64,000 bases of DNA from Echinometra lucunter (Eukaryota; Echinodermata; Echinoidea; Camarodonta; Echinometridae), in NCBI GenBank assembly GCA_029962745.1, contig CM057158.1, forward strand, positions 6,879,179 through 6,943,178, in the 5' to 3' direction. How positions within the stretch are numbered: the stretch's first letter is position 1; each line of letters starts with the position of its first letter. The position numbers and the translations under genes were made by a program. The notes below the pieces were generated by a model that saw only the letters and a program-made list of their open reading frames with translations, was not told the DNA's origin and ran no database searches. Below, in pieces: positions 25,931-37,524 of this stretch.

Positions 25931-28900
25931 TCATATAATTCTATTGACTGGTGAATGACCTGTTCTTTCATCTTCAGGTTTGCTAACCGTCAGCTTTTGA
26001 CTAATGTCCTCATCGTACAACCTCCGTATGTGCTCCTTCAAATGACCAATATTTCTGCTCAGCTGTGCGGAGATCGCTATGACAGGTAACTTGATCCTAT
26101 CTTGGAACTCCGTCAAGTTGGTCCGGGACTCCTTGAGATCTATCTTGTTCCCAACGATTGCATGCGGTCTCTCTGAAAGACCAGGCTGGTACTGTTCAAG
26201 CTCATAGCGGAGATCGGACAGCTGCGACCAGGGCTCCTTGACAGAGAGGTCGATAACATAAAGGAGGCAACGGCAACGCTCGATGTGACGCAGGAATGAA
26301 TGGCCCAGGCCTCGGTTTTGGTGGGCACCTCTGATCAGTCCAGGTATATCTGCAACTGTGAGAAATGAACAAGGCATGCCATGAAAATTAATTCTCAGAA
26401 CAAGTTGGAGACCTGGAAGTTTGATTGTGATCATTTTTACAATATTTAGAGGAGATTTATTCCTACAAGAATGCATCTTGCATACTGTTATAGAGTTATC
26501 AAGAGTATTGCTAAAAAAAAAAAAAAAAAAAGTTAGTTCATTATAAGTAAAGAGTGAAGTCTTCTTAATTTGTTATCAATTTACAGCACATCATACCCTA
26601 ACCCAACCCCCCCCCCCCGAAAAAAAAATCAAAAATAAAAAAATAACATGTATTGTGAAGTTTCCTTCCTGCAAATATCTTATGCTCAATTCAACATAAA
26701 AGCACAACTGAAAACTAATATTTTGGAATGAGTATTCTTCAAGTTTATTCCTAAACCTTTAGAGTAAGTGGCATCATGGGTGATTACGTGTAATTTTCAT
26801 CTTTTTAATACAAATAAAAATTTTTGGTTACTTTTTGGGCTTACCTGCAACTTGCTCCATATCATCGTACATGACCATGCCAACATGTGGATTGAGTGTA
26901 GTAAACGGATATGATGCTACTGCAGGCCTTGCTCGGGATAGTGCCCTAAGTAGAGTAGACTTACCAGCATTGGGAAAGCCAATCTGAAAATTATAACAGA
27001 ACATTTATATCCTAATGAAGTACTTAACCATTTATGTTAAACTGATTGGGCTCATGTTTTTCCTATCAAAACAAAAATACTGGTATCAAATTTCTGGACT
27101 GCTCTGAATAAATGCATACATTGTAAAACTAGCACGAAAAAAAAAATTGTTTGCCTTTCATTTGGATTCTCAAGCTCTTCAGGACTTGCTTATAAATTTG
27201 TTAAAGTTCAGGTCAAAGATGATATGTACCGGTATGTTATGTGTCCTTCAGGCTTTTGCTAGACTACAGGATGATAAGTTGTTGACGAACAGTAAGCAAT
27301 TTGTCTCTTGATTATCTTTTGCCTAGTGGATGGCCTTTCCTCTCTTCTTTACTTCATCAACTTCTTGCATAATTTTTTTTTTCCTAGAAGTGATATACAT
27401 AAAGAAATCCAAAAGTGAAAATTTAAAAAAAGAAAAAGAAAACACCTGTCAATCAACAAGAGAAACTTACCAGTCCCACATGAGCCATTGTCCTTAGCTC
27501 CAAGTTAAGTACCCGTTCCTCGCCTGGAGTCCCACATGTGGCAACCATGGGGGTCTTGTGCTGGGCCGTCACAAAAGAGAGATTGCCACGCCCTCCCTCA
27601 CCACCAGTAGCTAACATAAACTGAAATAACAAAAAAAAAAACAAAAATGAAAAGCAAACAAGTTCAAACATGAATAAGCAACCATCTTAATCTAATCTAA
27701 AAAGCTATACACAGCGATTCATTTGGGTTTCTGTCTGCAGCCTTCGATAGATAGAAACAGGGGGGCAAAGGTCTCACCTCCTATGACTTTTCAAGTGATC
27801 AAAAAATAGATTTTAACAAGAGTAGAAAAAGAAGAAAAAGAGGAGGAGGGAGAAAGAAGAGTATGGGAAAAGAGAGGGCTGGGTCATGCAAATATATACA
27901 TACCTCACAAAAAGTAACTAACCACTTTGTCTTTTGATCATAGCTCAAATATGGTGTACTGTATCGGACAATTTTTTTCACAGAATTTGAAAGAAAATTT
28001 AATTCCAAACATTTTTACTTCATTTGTTGAAATCGAACAAAGAATATGAACACAATGACGATTCATATGCAAATACCCGCTAAATAAAAGTTGCAGCAAT
28101 CCCTACTGATATGGCAGCCTCTCTTCACGTGATGGATTTCTGGTTGTCGACTTCATCTCTTTGTTTTTTCAGACCATAGGGTATAAACAAAAACACAAGG
28201 TGGTCTATAAATGACATTCAAAACATGGGCCAATCAAAGTCATTCCAAATGCATGAGGCAGTGGACATCTGTCAAGGAAAAGTGTTAAAAGGATGCATAG
28301 GGTGTTTGTCCGGCAAGATGTCATCTCTCATTTTCAGACAACCTAGGCATCCTTTTGGGCGCTGACACTTTTCTTTGCCAGACATCCATTGCCTCATGCA
28401 TTTCGAATGACTTTGATCGGCACATGTTTTGATTGTCATTAATTTAATACACCACCTCTCTGTTTTTGTTTATACCCTATTGTCTGAAAAAAAGAGATGA
28501 AGATGACAGCCAGAATCCATTCTGTGAATAGAGACTGCCATATCAATAGGGATTGCTGCCACTTTTATTTTGGGGGCATTTGCATATGAATCGTCATTGC
28601 GCTCACATTCTTTATTCGATTTCAACAAATGAAGTGTCAAAATGTTTGGAATTAAATTTTCTTTCAAATCCTGTTAAAAGTTGTCCAATAAAACACACCA
28701 TATTTGAGCTATTATCAAAAGACAAAGTGGTTAGTTACTTTTTGTAAGGTGTGTATTACCCCTATTTTTTCATTTAAAACATAAATAAGTTGACCTATGA
28801 ATCATCTTGCCTCCCCCCCCCCCCCCTATCAAAATACCCTGGCACCACCCCACCCCTGGATAGAAACTTTAAAATGAAAATCATATTTTATTTATGCACT

Positions 28901-31678
28901 GGTATAATTCTACACAACTTACTGTGTCATGTTCATTTTCTAAGTCCTTGATGATGGCACCATTTTCTTTCACCAAAGTACCAATGGGGACCTTGGTAAA
29001 CAGCAAGAAGTAAATAAATCAAGTTAATTTATGACATTATTGTTCAGGTTAGACATTTCCATTTGACAATACTATAAAGAACTGTCATATCTTTCTTTTA
29101 AAAATCTCATTATGTGACTTAATAATAATAATAATAATATGGTCCATTTATATAGCGCAGCTACTATATGCATATACTCTACTGCGCTCTACAAAGTTAA
29201 TATTATTACCCCGGCTGAAGGAGCTGCCATGCAAGGCGCTAACAGGAATTTCTTCCTACCGGGTACCCACTTATACACCTGGGTGGAGAGTGGCAAATGT
29301 GGATTAATGTCTTGCCAAAAGACGTTAGTGCCAGGTCGGGATATGAACCCTCAACCCTTTGATTAAGAGTCAAGTGACAGAACCACTACACCATGACACC
29401 TCCACTTAACAATAAAAGCAATCTAACCAAAATGCAACATTTCATACAACAGCAGATTTGTGGACAGAGAATTCTATCACTCTGCAGACTACACGGATAC
29501 CCCTTAACTTGACACAACTGAATGTAAGAGTTAAAACAGTGAAGGAAATTACCTTTATGACAGTGTGTTTGCCATTTCGTCCATGACGATTCTGACTCTT
29601 TCCTCTTCCCCCTGCCTCTCCTCGATACAATGGATAGATACCTTCTAGTGACTTCATGCTCTGATCACCTAGGTGACAAAAGTATTGTAAAAGTTTGAGA
29701 TTAAAAAAGGGAAAAAAGCCATAAATGATATGCAAAGAGTGTTTTCATCAATAAAAAGGCATTTGCTTAGTTGGGTGACCAGAAGTCTGCTGGCTTTATT
29801 TTTCAGAGACACAGGTTAGAGCTAATGTTAGGTAAAATGCATGGTAAAGAATTGAAGTTGTGATCTGAGAATTTTGTTGGTCATGAAAACTGACTGCGGA
29901 GCACTTATTCCTTGAACATGTGTAGTACTTTTCTGATTAAATGAAAACAGATCCCCTCCCCTCCCCCCAATTAAAGGCATTGGCTAAATTTGTGAGCAGC
30001 AGATTTAAAAAATTCTCAAACTAAGATGAAACATGTGTATGAGTACTTGTATTTGTACTAAAAAAAACCTGAAACCAACCATAATTTGGAATGAAAACCT
30101 GTTATTAAGACACAAACCGCAATTTAATGATTTTTTATTACTTTATTATTTTTGGTCTCAGAGACAATAAATAAGAGGACCGTTTTGCTTGAGTTAAAAA
30201 AAATGTTATTTTCCTCCTTCCGCGTGATACGCCAATACACAGAGTATGGTCCTGTGAGCCATGCTTCTTACGTCTAGTCTATGCAATGGACCCTTGTATA
30301 TTTTTCGAACATTGGTTCACATTTCTAATATTTAAATATACTTCCTGTGGATATTATACTTTGAAACTTTCAGACTGATATTTTTACACTATAACCCTTA
30401 TGCTTATCCCATTTTCAAGAAGCAAAATGAGATTTAAAAAAAATTATAACAATATTAACCAATGCCTTTAATTTGGTGAAGAGAGATGTATCCTTATTGG
30501 AGCATCCCCCCCCCCCCCCGCCCCACTGAGATAACCAATTCTTTTGGTCCAGTGGTCTAGATATAAAATACCTACATTGAACAATGACATGGCCTCCATT
30601 ACCGCCATCACCACCATCAGGACCTCCAAATTCTACATGAGCTTCTCTGCGTAGAGACACGCATCCATCCCCTCCTTTACCACCAACTACTCGAACCCTC
30701 CTCCAGTCAATGAAATGTTTTGACTGTCATAGTTGAGAAAAAAAGAAAAAGTCAGATAACTTTTTAATATTATCAAATAATACCAAGGTATATGACATGA
30801 AAACAATCCTATTAAAAACAGATGAATCCCACAGCATTGAAACAGGCCAGCTGACCAAAAGTCCCCATGAGCCAAGGTCCTGGACTCCAGGAGATCAAGA
30901 AATTTAATCTTGTACACCTCTTGCTATTTTTTTTTTTTTTTTTAATTTTGGAAACCTTTTTTCAAGAATACCATGTCTGATGAGATCCCTGCCCCCCCCC
31001 CCCCTGCATCATTCTCATAAATATTCACTTCAGATCACCTGGCATGTCCTCATGTCCTTGATTCCTATACCATGGGACACACAGTCACATCACAGCACAG
31101 GCAATCAACTGGCAATTCCTTTCAAGTTATGAATGACCAGCAGGTTGTACATTATTCTACCTTGCACTGCTGTGATGTTAGTGTTGTCTGAGTGCATTGA
31201 ATTATTGTTGGGTCTACACTGCACAAAGTTAAGATCAGTAATGCTCTTATAAAGGCTTATCTGATAAACAATGGTTGGATCTTGGAAGAATAATGGTTTA
31301 AAAGGATGAGGCACTGAATACACTGAGCAGTCAAGCACTGAGAGTTTGACAATTTTCCAATGCATCAACAAATATTACTTTTCAGGCATTGTGATCAAAT
31401 TATATTGGCAAAATAGCTTTTGATCCAATTCATTCCTTAGTTTTTTCACTTTTGGTAGCTGATTTGGATAAAGTCATTAATGATAGAATAATTTTCCTCA
31501 TTAATCTGTATCAGATTTAGGATTGAAATTTTAAGGTCCATACCAGCTTTTTCTCACTTAGATTCTTTTTTCTCCTTGGAGGCATGGATGACACTGCTCT
31601 CTGGATGCTGTTCACATTCTGCAATAGCTGACGGAAACGAAGGATTTGTTGATGATGATGATACAAAGACGTAGCCAT
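25931..31678 (-). CDS. MTG2: Mitochondrial ribosome-associated Obg-family GTPase 2
   Basis: MTG2 (GTPBP5) is an Obg GTPase acting late in mitochondrial large-subunit assembly. Seven minus-strand exons: 31678-31544, 30723-30576, 29668-29553, 28991-28923, 27620-27471, 26983-26845, 26355-25931. They total 1182 nt, 393 residues, against about 406 in human. Exon 1 starts [18 protein letters not shown], rich in Arg and His with no acidic residue in its first 40: a mitochondrial presequence. An in-frame TAA lies 9 nt upstream of this ATG. Exon 1 ends LSEKKL and exon 2 starts [10 protein letters not shown], a family-conserved join. The Obg fold ([36 protein letters not shown]) precedes the G domain: G1 GFPNAGKST (208-216), switch [12 protein letters not shown]3 DIPG (255-258), G4 NKID (322-325), G5 SA (348-349). 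All motifs are intact, so it should be active. The exon 2 donor is the GTAGGT at 30575, not the GTATTT four bases on, because only it keeps the frame. Confidence 0.97.
27765..28846 (-). mobile_element. Dispersed repeat carrying an inserted or retained palindrome core
   Basis: The outer parts match, in reverse complement, the compact repeat at 10925-11088. Between them lies a palindrome of about 850 bp (listed separately). Located in the MTG2 intron between exons 4 and 5. Confidence 0.7.
27902..28755. mobile_element. Long palindrome (arms about 425 bp), foldback element
   Basis: The left arm starts ACCTCACAAAAAGTAACTAA and the right arm ends as its inverted partner (TTAGTTACTTTTTGTAAGGT). Many blocks pair across a centre near 28325: TTTGTCTTTTGATCATAGCT with AGCTATTATCAAAAGACAAA, and GACGATTCATATGCAAAT with ATTTGCATATGAATCGTC. 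No coding capacity. Transcribed within MTG2, it would form a very long intronic hairpin. Confidence 0.8.
29119..29402 (-). mobile_element. tRNA-derived SINE
   Basis: Read on the minus strand from 29402, the head has a pol III A box (TGGTGTAGTGGTTC, 29393-29380) and a B box (GGGTTCATATCCC, 29350-29338) at tRNA-like spacing. The body contains GCGCTATATAAATGG, a conserved-looking central or 3' block, and the 3' tail is an (ATT)n run at 29140-29119. It lies in the MTG2 intron between exons 3 and 4, in the same orientation as the gene. Confidence 0.8.
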
Positions 31679-32491
31679 GATGTCTTACTAAAGTGAAGTT
31701 GTAAGACTTGTTCCTACAAGAAGACATTATTAAGGAAAAAAAATTAACATTAACTTCAAAGAACATCGTATGACTATGAGAATGATATACATACCAACAA
31801 AAACAAAACAAAATAAAGACCCCAAACACAACTTTTCAAAACAAAATTGTACAAAGTATATATGAACAGTAAGACAAAGAAGAGACATTAAATAGCATTC
31901 AAAGATCCAGTTCTGTATGGACATGTCATAGAAGACTTCAGTTTCTGTCACTCATCCTTCAGATTTTTCAAGCATACTTTACTGGTAGAGGCCCAGGGCC
32001 AAGCCCCATCACTGATTTATTTGTTTTCATTTTCAGGAACAGAAAATAGACTGCATTTGAAGAGGTCCAAAAATCAGTACTTCTGAACTGCTTTTGATAA
32101 CATAATAGCTGAAAGCATGCCATGATTAAAAATTCTCAATCAGCCATTTCTTTTAAGTTTGAGATTTAAAACTTCCGTTCCTCATCGTATGTAAAGCTAT
32201 CTACAAGTTCAAACAGTTGAAATTCAGTCTTCAAAATGTGGAGTAAAGACCAGAAAATCTACAGGAGAAATCCTTCATTTCCATACCAGATGCGATATGA
32301 TGAGATGTGACTAACTTCGCCAGACTCACTGATGTGACACTGACAGTGTACATGTACATACTTTGACGTTTGGTGTAAAAATTTTGAATTGCAACTCTAA
32401 CGTTAGCTCTGTTTTAACTTTCGTTGTTAATTTAATAATGATAATAATCTACAAAACATTGTCCAAGTCTCGAACTTAACTTCAGACAGCT

Positions 32492-32492
<1 letters not shown>

Positions 32493-32528
<36 letters not shown>

Positions 32529-33047
32529 TCAGTATATAATGCGTGGTGGGTATGTGCCGCTGAGAAGACCCCATTTTTACACTCAAATTTCCGTTCAAAA
32601 GCATAGCATTTTTATTTTATTGAGAAAAAGAACAAAGAAAGCCGTTCCAAAGCATATCATTTTCTTCTTATCGAGAAAAAAGAATAGAGAAATCTGTTCC
32701 AAAGCTTCGCATGTTTTTCGTTACGACGTTCCGGCCGCATTGATCCGCTTCAATGAGCTGCATTTTTGGTGAAAAGCGGCCCGCAGAGCGCTGTCCGACC
32801 ATCGCCTCTGCGCGAGCACACCCGGCGGGCTAGCTGCATGCACGTATGCCCGTTCCATAGGGATACATATGCACTCACACGCAGGCGAACCGTTCCAAAG
32901 ACCCCCGTTTTCACAAACATTTGTAGTTCCGAAGCCCGTTCCGAAGGCCCTCCTTTTCACAATAAGCCCGTTCCAAAGCCCCCGTTTTGTGTCTCGCCAG
33001 CGGCACATACGTACCACTTTTGGGGTCGAGTACCCCCCCCCCCCCCC
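32493..33047. mobile_element. G-run-terminated element, CCGTTCCAAAGC phrase type
   Basis: It begins with a G-run of about 30 nt and ends with a C-run of about 15. Subterminal inverted repeats pair GTATGTGCCGCTG (about 32550) with CAGCGGCACATAC (about 32998). The interior repeats the phrase CCGTTCCAAAGC in diverged forms. No coding capacity. It lies just upstream of MTG2 exon 1. Confidence 0.7.
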
Positions 33048-33333
33048 GGGCCGCCGCCGCCATTACACTGGTGATTATGGAGTTCCTTGGACTCTGGAGA
33101 CTAATGTCCAATCCAACTGTGCATCATTCCATCAAAACTAAGAAATAATTCATGCGATCTACAATTTCACACATATCGACTCATAAGCAGGTGAAGCGTT
33201 GTGATCATATATGGTAGGCACCTTGGGCCGGGGACACGCAAAGTTGTATACTCTACATCATCTACAATGAGCATGACAAGGACAAGTTAATCTTGTTATC
33301 ATATGTTTGAGAAATAATCGAGACAAACCCACT

Positions 33334-33715
33334 CATCCTGTGTATTCGGTCAATGAATTGACCTCATCCCAAAAATGTGACAAGTCTGTACCGGAACTAC
33401 ATAGCATGCTTTTCTACTGGTTACTCGACGACATGTCGTCATGTTCGTCGACCTACAAGTCTGATAAGCATCAGTTTTCTTCTTAAAATTCACCATTTTC
33501 AGTTCACTCATCAGATATGAAGCAGAAAGGGGAAAATTGAGAGCCTCAGGAACATTGCTAGTAAGTAAAATCAAAACTTTTCTTCTCTTTTATAGAAGAT
33601 CCAAGTCAATGTATTTTGCGTTCGCGTCGGCAATTTGTTTCGCTATTAAAAACGCCATTTTGACCTATGCCGGGTGAGACAAACCAGTCAATTCATTGAC
33701 CAAGTACGCAGGATG
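33334..33715. mobile_element. MITE with 29-bp TIRs
   Basis: The left TIR (33334-33362) reads CATCCTGTGTATTCGGTCAA then TGAATTGAC; the inverted partner is at 33687-33715 with a few mismatches. The interior of about 325 bp has no gene. Confidence 0.75.
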
Positions 33716-33719
33716 ATAG

Positions 33720-33803
33720 AATTCTGTCTCTAACAGTCGTCGCTAGCCTCGTATTCTGGTAGGTTCGGCACTCCTCCTTCGACTGTTAAAGACAGAATTC
33801 TTC
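33720..33803. repeat. Short palindromic dispersed repeat, copy 1
   Basis: TCTCTAACAGTCGTCGCTAG then CCTCGTATTCTGGTAGG is repeated at 40412-40526, where the palindrome is longer. The end pairs with TGTTAAAGACAGAATTCTTC. Confidence 0.7.
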
Positions 33804-34310
33804 GCCTTCGTAGTAACAAGATCAGGATGAGTGCCAGCCAAGCATACGCTAGCACGACACGAATGTCAATACGTGGTTCTTCACTGAATAAACGCGAAAC
33901 CCAGACTCCAATCTCCAATCAAAACACGATTATATTCCGGTTAAAACGTTAGGAAACATTGGATGACATTATACTTGACAGATACCTAAGTTGGCGCTAG
34001 TGCAGTTTAGCATCCAGACACATAAAACTCGTAATTTTAACAATTTTACATTAAAATGTTTGACGCCAAGTATATGAGAGTAATCACCATCATGTTTTGA
34101 TTCACTCACTAGCATTTGGATCACACAGGCACTCTCTAACAGTGATATTTAGCTCCTTTTCCGAATGCTGTTCTGTGAATTTGCTCTGTGTACAAGCTCT
34201 ATGTGTTGTCAAGCTGAAGTTACCGATCAATTTTGTGCGTTCTTCAGCACAAGCCAGAAATTGATGAAATTGCCGATCACAAAATGTGATGGTATCTTTG
34301 AATTGAAAAT
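33730..34310 (-). CDS. Tentative 3' end of a single-pass membrane protein gene
   Basis: Two minus-strand exons join in phase. The first (about 34310-34122) follows an acceptor-like TTGATAG, reads IDFQFKDTITFCDRQFHQF through a Cys-containing segment to RECLCDPNA, and ends at a GTGAGT donor. The second (about 33903-33730) reads WVSRLFSEEPRID, then a hydrophobic run (VVLAYAWLALILILLL) followed by RRRR, and stops after YEASDDC. The last 20 or so codons overlap the dispersed repeat at 33720-33803, so the C terminus would be exonised repeat. The acceptor pyrimidine tract is weak, there is no start codon, and I recognise no family. It could be chance. Confidence 0.28.
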
Positions 34311-34779
34311 CTATCAAGCCAAATATAAATTAATTGGGAAGATGCGAAAGAAGTTAAAAAGTTTGCACGAAATGATGTCATATCCGAAGGTTCGCTAGTC
34401 ATAAAGCCAAAAAGGGGTCCCTATTCAGCTGTGGTTCCTGGATTTGATGGGGGGGGGGGGGGGGGGGGGGGGGGGAGAGACCATGGGCATGGATTTTTTT
34501 TTTCATCTCGAATAAAAGCAAACAGAAAAGGACCTATTGGTGACCCCCCGGTTTCGCCCTCCCCCCACCCCGGCGTATCCTATTATGTCAAAACAAAATT
34601 GCATAAAGAAAAAAGAAATAGAAAAAGAAGAAAAAAAAAAAAAAACGATTCTCTTTCGAGGGGAAGGGGGCAGAGGCACCAAAATTGGTCCAAAATGGGC
34701 TGAACAAATCTTGGTTGTCGGGGGGGGGGGGGCAATGCCCGCTTGCCCCCCCCCCCCTAATCCGCGCCTGTCCCTATTC

Positions 34780-35910
34780 ATGGAATCATGAGGACCATTA
34801 TTCATAAAGTCCACTATTCACTATGGTGAGATGAGGGTCGCTATTTATAATTCACCTTGAGGGCCATAAATCATAAGGACCGCTATTCATAATCCCCTGG
34901 GGGAAGGGTGCAGGAAGCTCCGACGTTTCTTTGAATTGTTCTCTCGCTCTTCTTACGTTCTCTGCCTGTTACTGGGGGTGGGGGGGGGGGGGGGGCAGAG
35001 CCAAAGATTTTCCAGTAACTATAAGTCTAGAATCAGTGGCGTAGCTAGGATTTTATTTTTTGGGGCGCTTAATTCCTCGGGGGGGGGGGATATGGTGCAG
35101 GGAGGGAGAATTGCTCCTTCTTTGCTCCCGCCCTTCTCACGGTCTCTTACCTTCTTCTCATGCTCACGCCCTCTTTCCTTCTATTTTCTCTTCCCGCTTT
35201 CTTTTTTTTTTTTGCGTTTTGGAGGGGGCGACCACCCCTTGCTCCCCCCCCCCGCTACTCGGGTGTCTAGAATATGCGGAGGTGAGCCCGCACTGCGAGT
35301 AGCTTGTCGGGAAGCCCATGGCGGGTGGGGCCCAGGGGCACGCCTTAGCGCCACTGATCCAGAGGCAAAGCCCCTGCGGAGGTCAAGGGAGTAAAGCCCT
35401 GGAAGCTCCGGGGTTTGGTACTAAATTCTCCCTCTTATATTTTGTTTCCCTTTTCTTTCTTCTTTTTAGCATTTCCCTCTTTCCTTCCCCTCCCTCTTCT
35501 TCTTTCTCCTTTTCTTCTTTTTTTTTCCTTTTTTCTCTTTTCCATTTTTCCCTTCCTTTCATTTTTTCCCGGTGGTTTGGTAGATTTTCCGCTCAAATCC
35601 TTCAAGGGGGCACACTGCCCCCTGCCCCCTCGGCTCTTACGCCACTGGGGTCGCTAGTCATAGTCGGATAAGAGGGTCAATGTTCATATTAGGAGAAAAG
35701 GGTCCCTGTTTTTAGTGCTATCCTTACGGGAGAAGAGGGTAGCTATTCATAATAGTAGAAAAGGTTCGCTAGTCATAATCGACGAAAAGATTCGCTAGTC
35801 ATGGTAGGAAAGGGTTCGCTATTTATAATGGGAGAAGAGGGTCGTTATTCATAATTGGAGAAAAAGGTCGCTATTCATAATTGACGAAGAGGGTCGCTCT
35901 TAATAATCTT
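34780..35910 (+). repeat. Phrase-repeat array, GGTCGCTATTCATAAT type, interrupted by a CAGTGGCGTAG element
   Basis: Units of about 25-35 nt built around GAGGGTCGCTATTCATAAT or GGTTCGCTAGTCATAATCG run at about 34780-34905 and 35648-35910, all in one orientation. A related single unit is at about 34385. The two blocks are separated by the CAGTGGCGTAG-type element(s) at 34915-35647. The phrase resembles that of the foldback at 7348-8065. Confidence 0.65.
35034..35647. mobile_element. CAGTGGCGTAGCTAGG element (hAT-like ends), copy 1
   Basis: It starts CAGTGGCGTAGCTAGG and a matching inverted end TTACGCCACTG closes at 35647; an internal GCGCCACTG at 35356 could instead be the end. The interior is GC- and pyrimidine-rich with no gene. 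A related copy is at 53408. No target duplication could be matched. Confidence 0.55.
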
Positions 35911-36106
35911 CCGTTTTTGTAGATCGAATACACGCGTACCTGAACTAGTGGGGGGGGGGGGCAATAGGAGCAGACTGAAACATTCTCTAAGAAAGAGGAA
36001 AGGAGGAAAGGAAAGTTAAGAAAAAAAAAAAAACATAGGTGGAAAAGAGAACAAGGAGTTGAAGAAAGAAAGGGAAGAAAGAAGTGAGTTTATAGGATAC
36101 GAAGGC

Positions 36107-37150
36107 TGTGCATGTCTCCTGCCGGGCTGGCCTTCTGCCCAAACTTTCTTGAAATCACAAGCACACCCGGAAGGGGGTGCAAAGGGGCAGACTGGACCCA
36201 TGACCGTGGAGAAAAAAAAAGAGGAAAAGGGGTGAATCAAAGACAAGGGAAACTGGAGGAATGTAATGAAGAGGTCCTGAAAAAAGTAGAGGGGAAAAAA
36301 ACCCTGGGCATGCCTTCTTCCGGGCTGATCTTATGCCTTACAATTTCTCTATCGCAAATTTTATAGAAAGCACTAGCTCACCTGAGAGTGGGAGGCAGGG
36401 GGCGGATTTGCCCCCTGACCGAGGAAAGAACAAAAAATAAAAATGAAATAAAAGACGCGAAGGGTGGAGAAAGATAAGGAAAATGGGGGGAATAAGGGGG
36501 AAAGGGGGTGAGAATGGAATATAAGAAAAAAGAGAGGAAGAATAAGAGAAGAAGCCTGGCCATGCCTTCCGGCGTGTTCTCATGCTCTTTTTAAAAAATA
36601 TATATATATACGGTATATAGCGTAGTTCTTAAAAATCACTTTCGCGCCTGAATGGTGTGTGGGGGCGGAAGGGGCAGATTGTCTCCCTGACTGAGGAAAG
36701 AAAAAGGAGGAGAACGGGGAAGGAAAAACAAGGAAGAGGGTGTGAAAGAAGAGAAGAAGTGGAGCGTTAGAGGAAAAGGGGTAAAAAAGAGAGGTGAAGA
36801 AATAAGGAGAGAAAGGTGGTCTTGTCTTCTTCCGGGTTGATTTCTATGCCTTATTTTTATCGCATAATTGTTTAAAACCACTAGCTCATCTAAAAAGGGG
36901 TTAGGGCAAGGGGTATTAATTTCCTTTGCCAGGTGAAATGTAAAATAAGGACACGTGTAAAGAAAAGACAAGGAGAAGAGGTATACAGAAGAATGAATGG
37001 GAGGATATTAGAAAGGGGATAAATAGAGAGGGGAAGAAATGAGATAAGGAAATTGCGCATAAAGGCGGGCTGATCTTCTGCCGTATTTTTTATTGCATAC
37101 TTTCTCAAAGCCACTAGCGGAGGGGCGGGGCTCGGGACTGCCCCTCCCTC
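36107..37150. repeat. Diverged satellite array, about five units of 200-260 bp
   Basis: Units begin near 36112, 36308, 36559, 36822 and 37068 with variants of CATGCCTTCTTCCGGGCTGA. Each continues through a CACTAGCTCA-like block, a G-rich block (GGGGGCGGATTTGCCCC), CTGACCGAGGAAAG and a purine-rich spacer. Copies are strongly diverged, so the array is old. Confidence 0.72.
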
Positions 37151-37524
37151 TGACGGGTGAGAAAATAAAGAGAGTAGCGCGGACAGAATAAGAGACAAAA
37201 AAAAAAAGAAAGAAAGAGTGATTCATGACAAACATGTATTTACAAAACTTACATGTATGAGTGATGTATGTAGAAAAGATTTTAGTATACATCAAAGATG
37301 TATACATCAAAGATGTATGCATGTATCAATTTTAGGCCAATTAATTAAATGTTTTATAGGCCTAAAATGCATTTTGATGGCAAAATCAGGCTTCTTTCAT
37401 TATCTTTGACAGACAGATTTTAGCGGGGGCCTTACTTGTTTCCGCCCCCCCCCCACTCGTTAAGTGAAATCAACGCCACTGGGTGACCGTGTATATTTCT
37501 GAACATTTTAGGCCTACAGTGTAT

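Noticed and set aside
31554..31829. 91-residue minus-strand frame over MTG2 exon 1
   Set aside because: It stops before the donor and cannot join exon 2; the frame starting at 31678 does, and matches the family.
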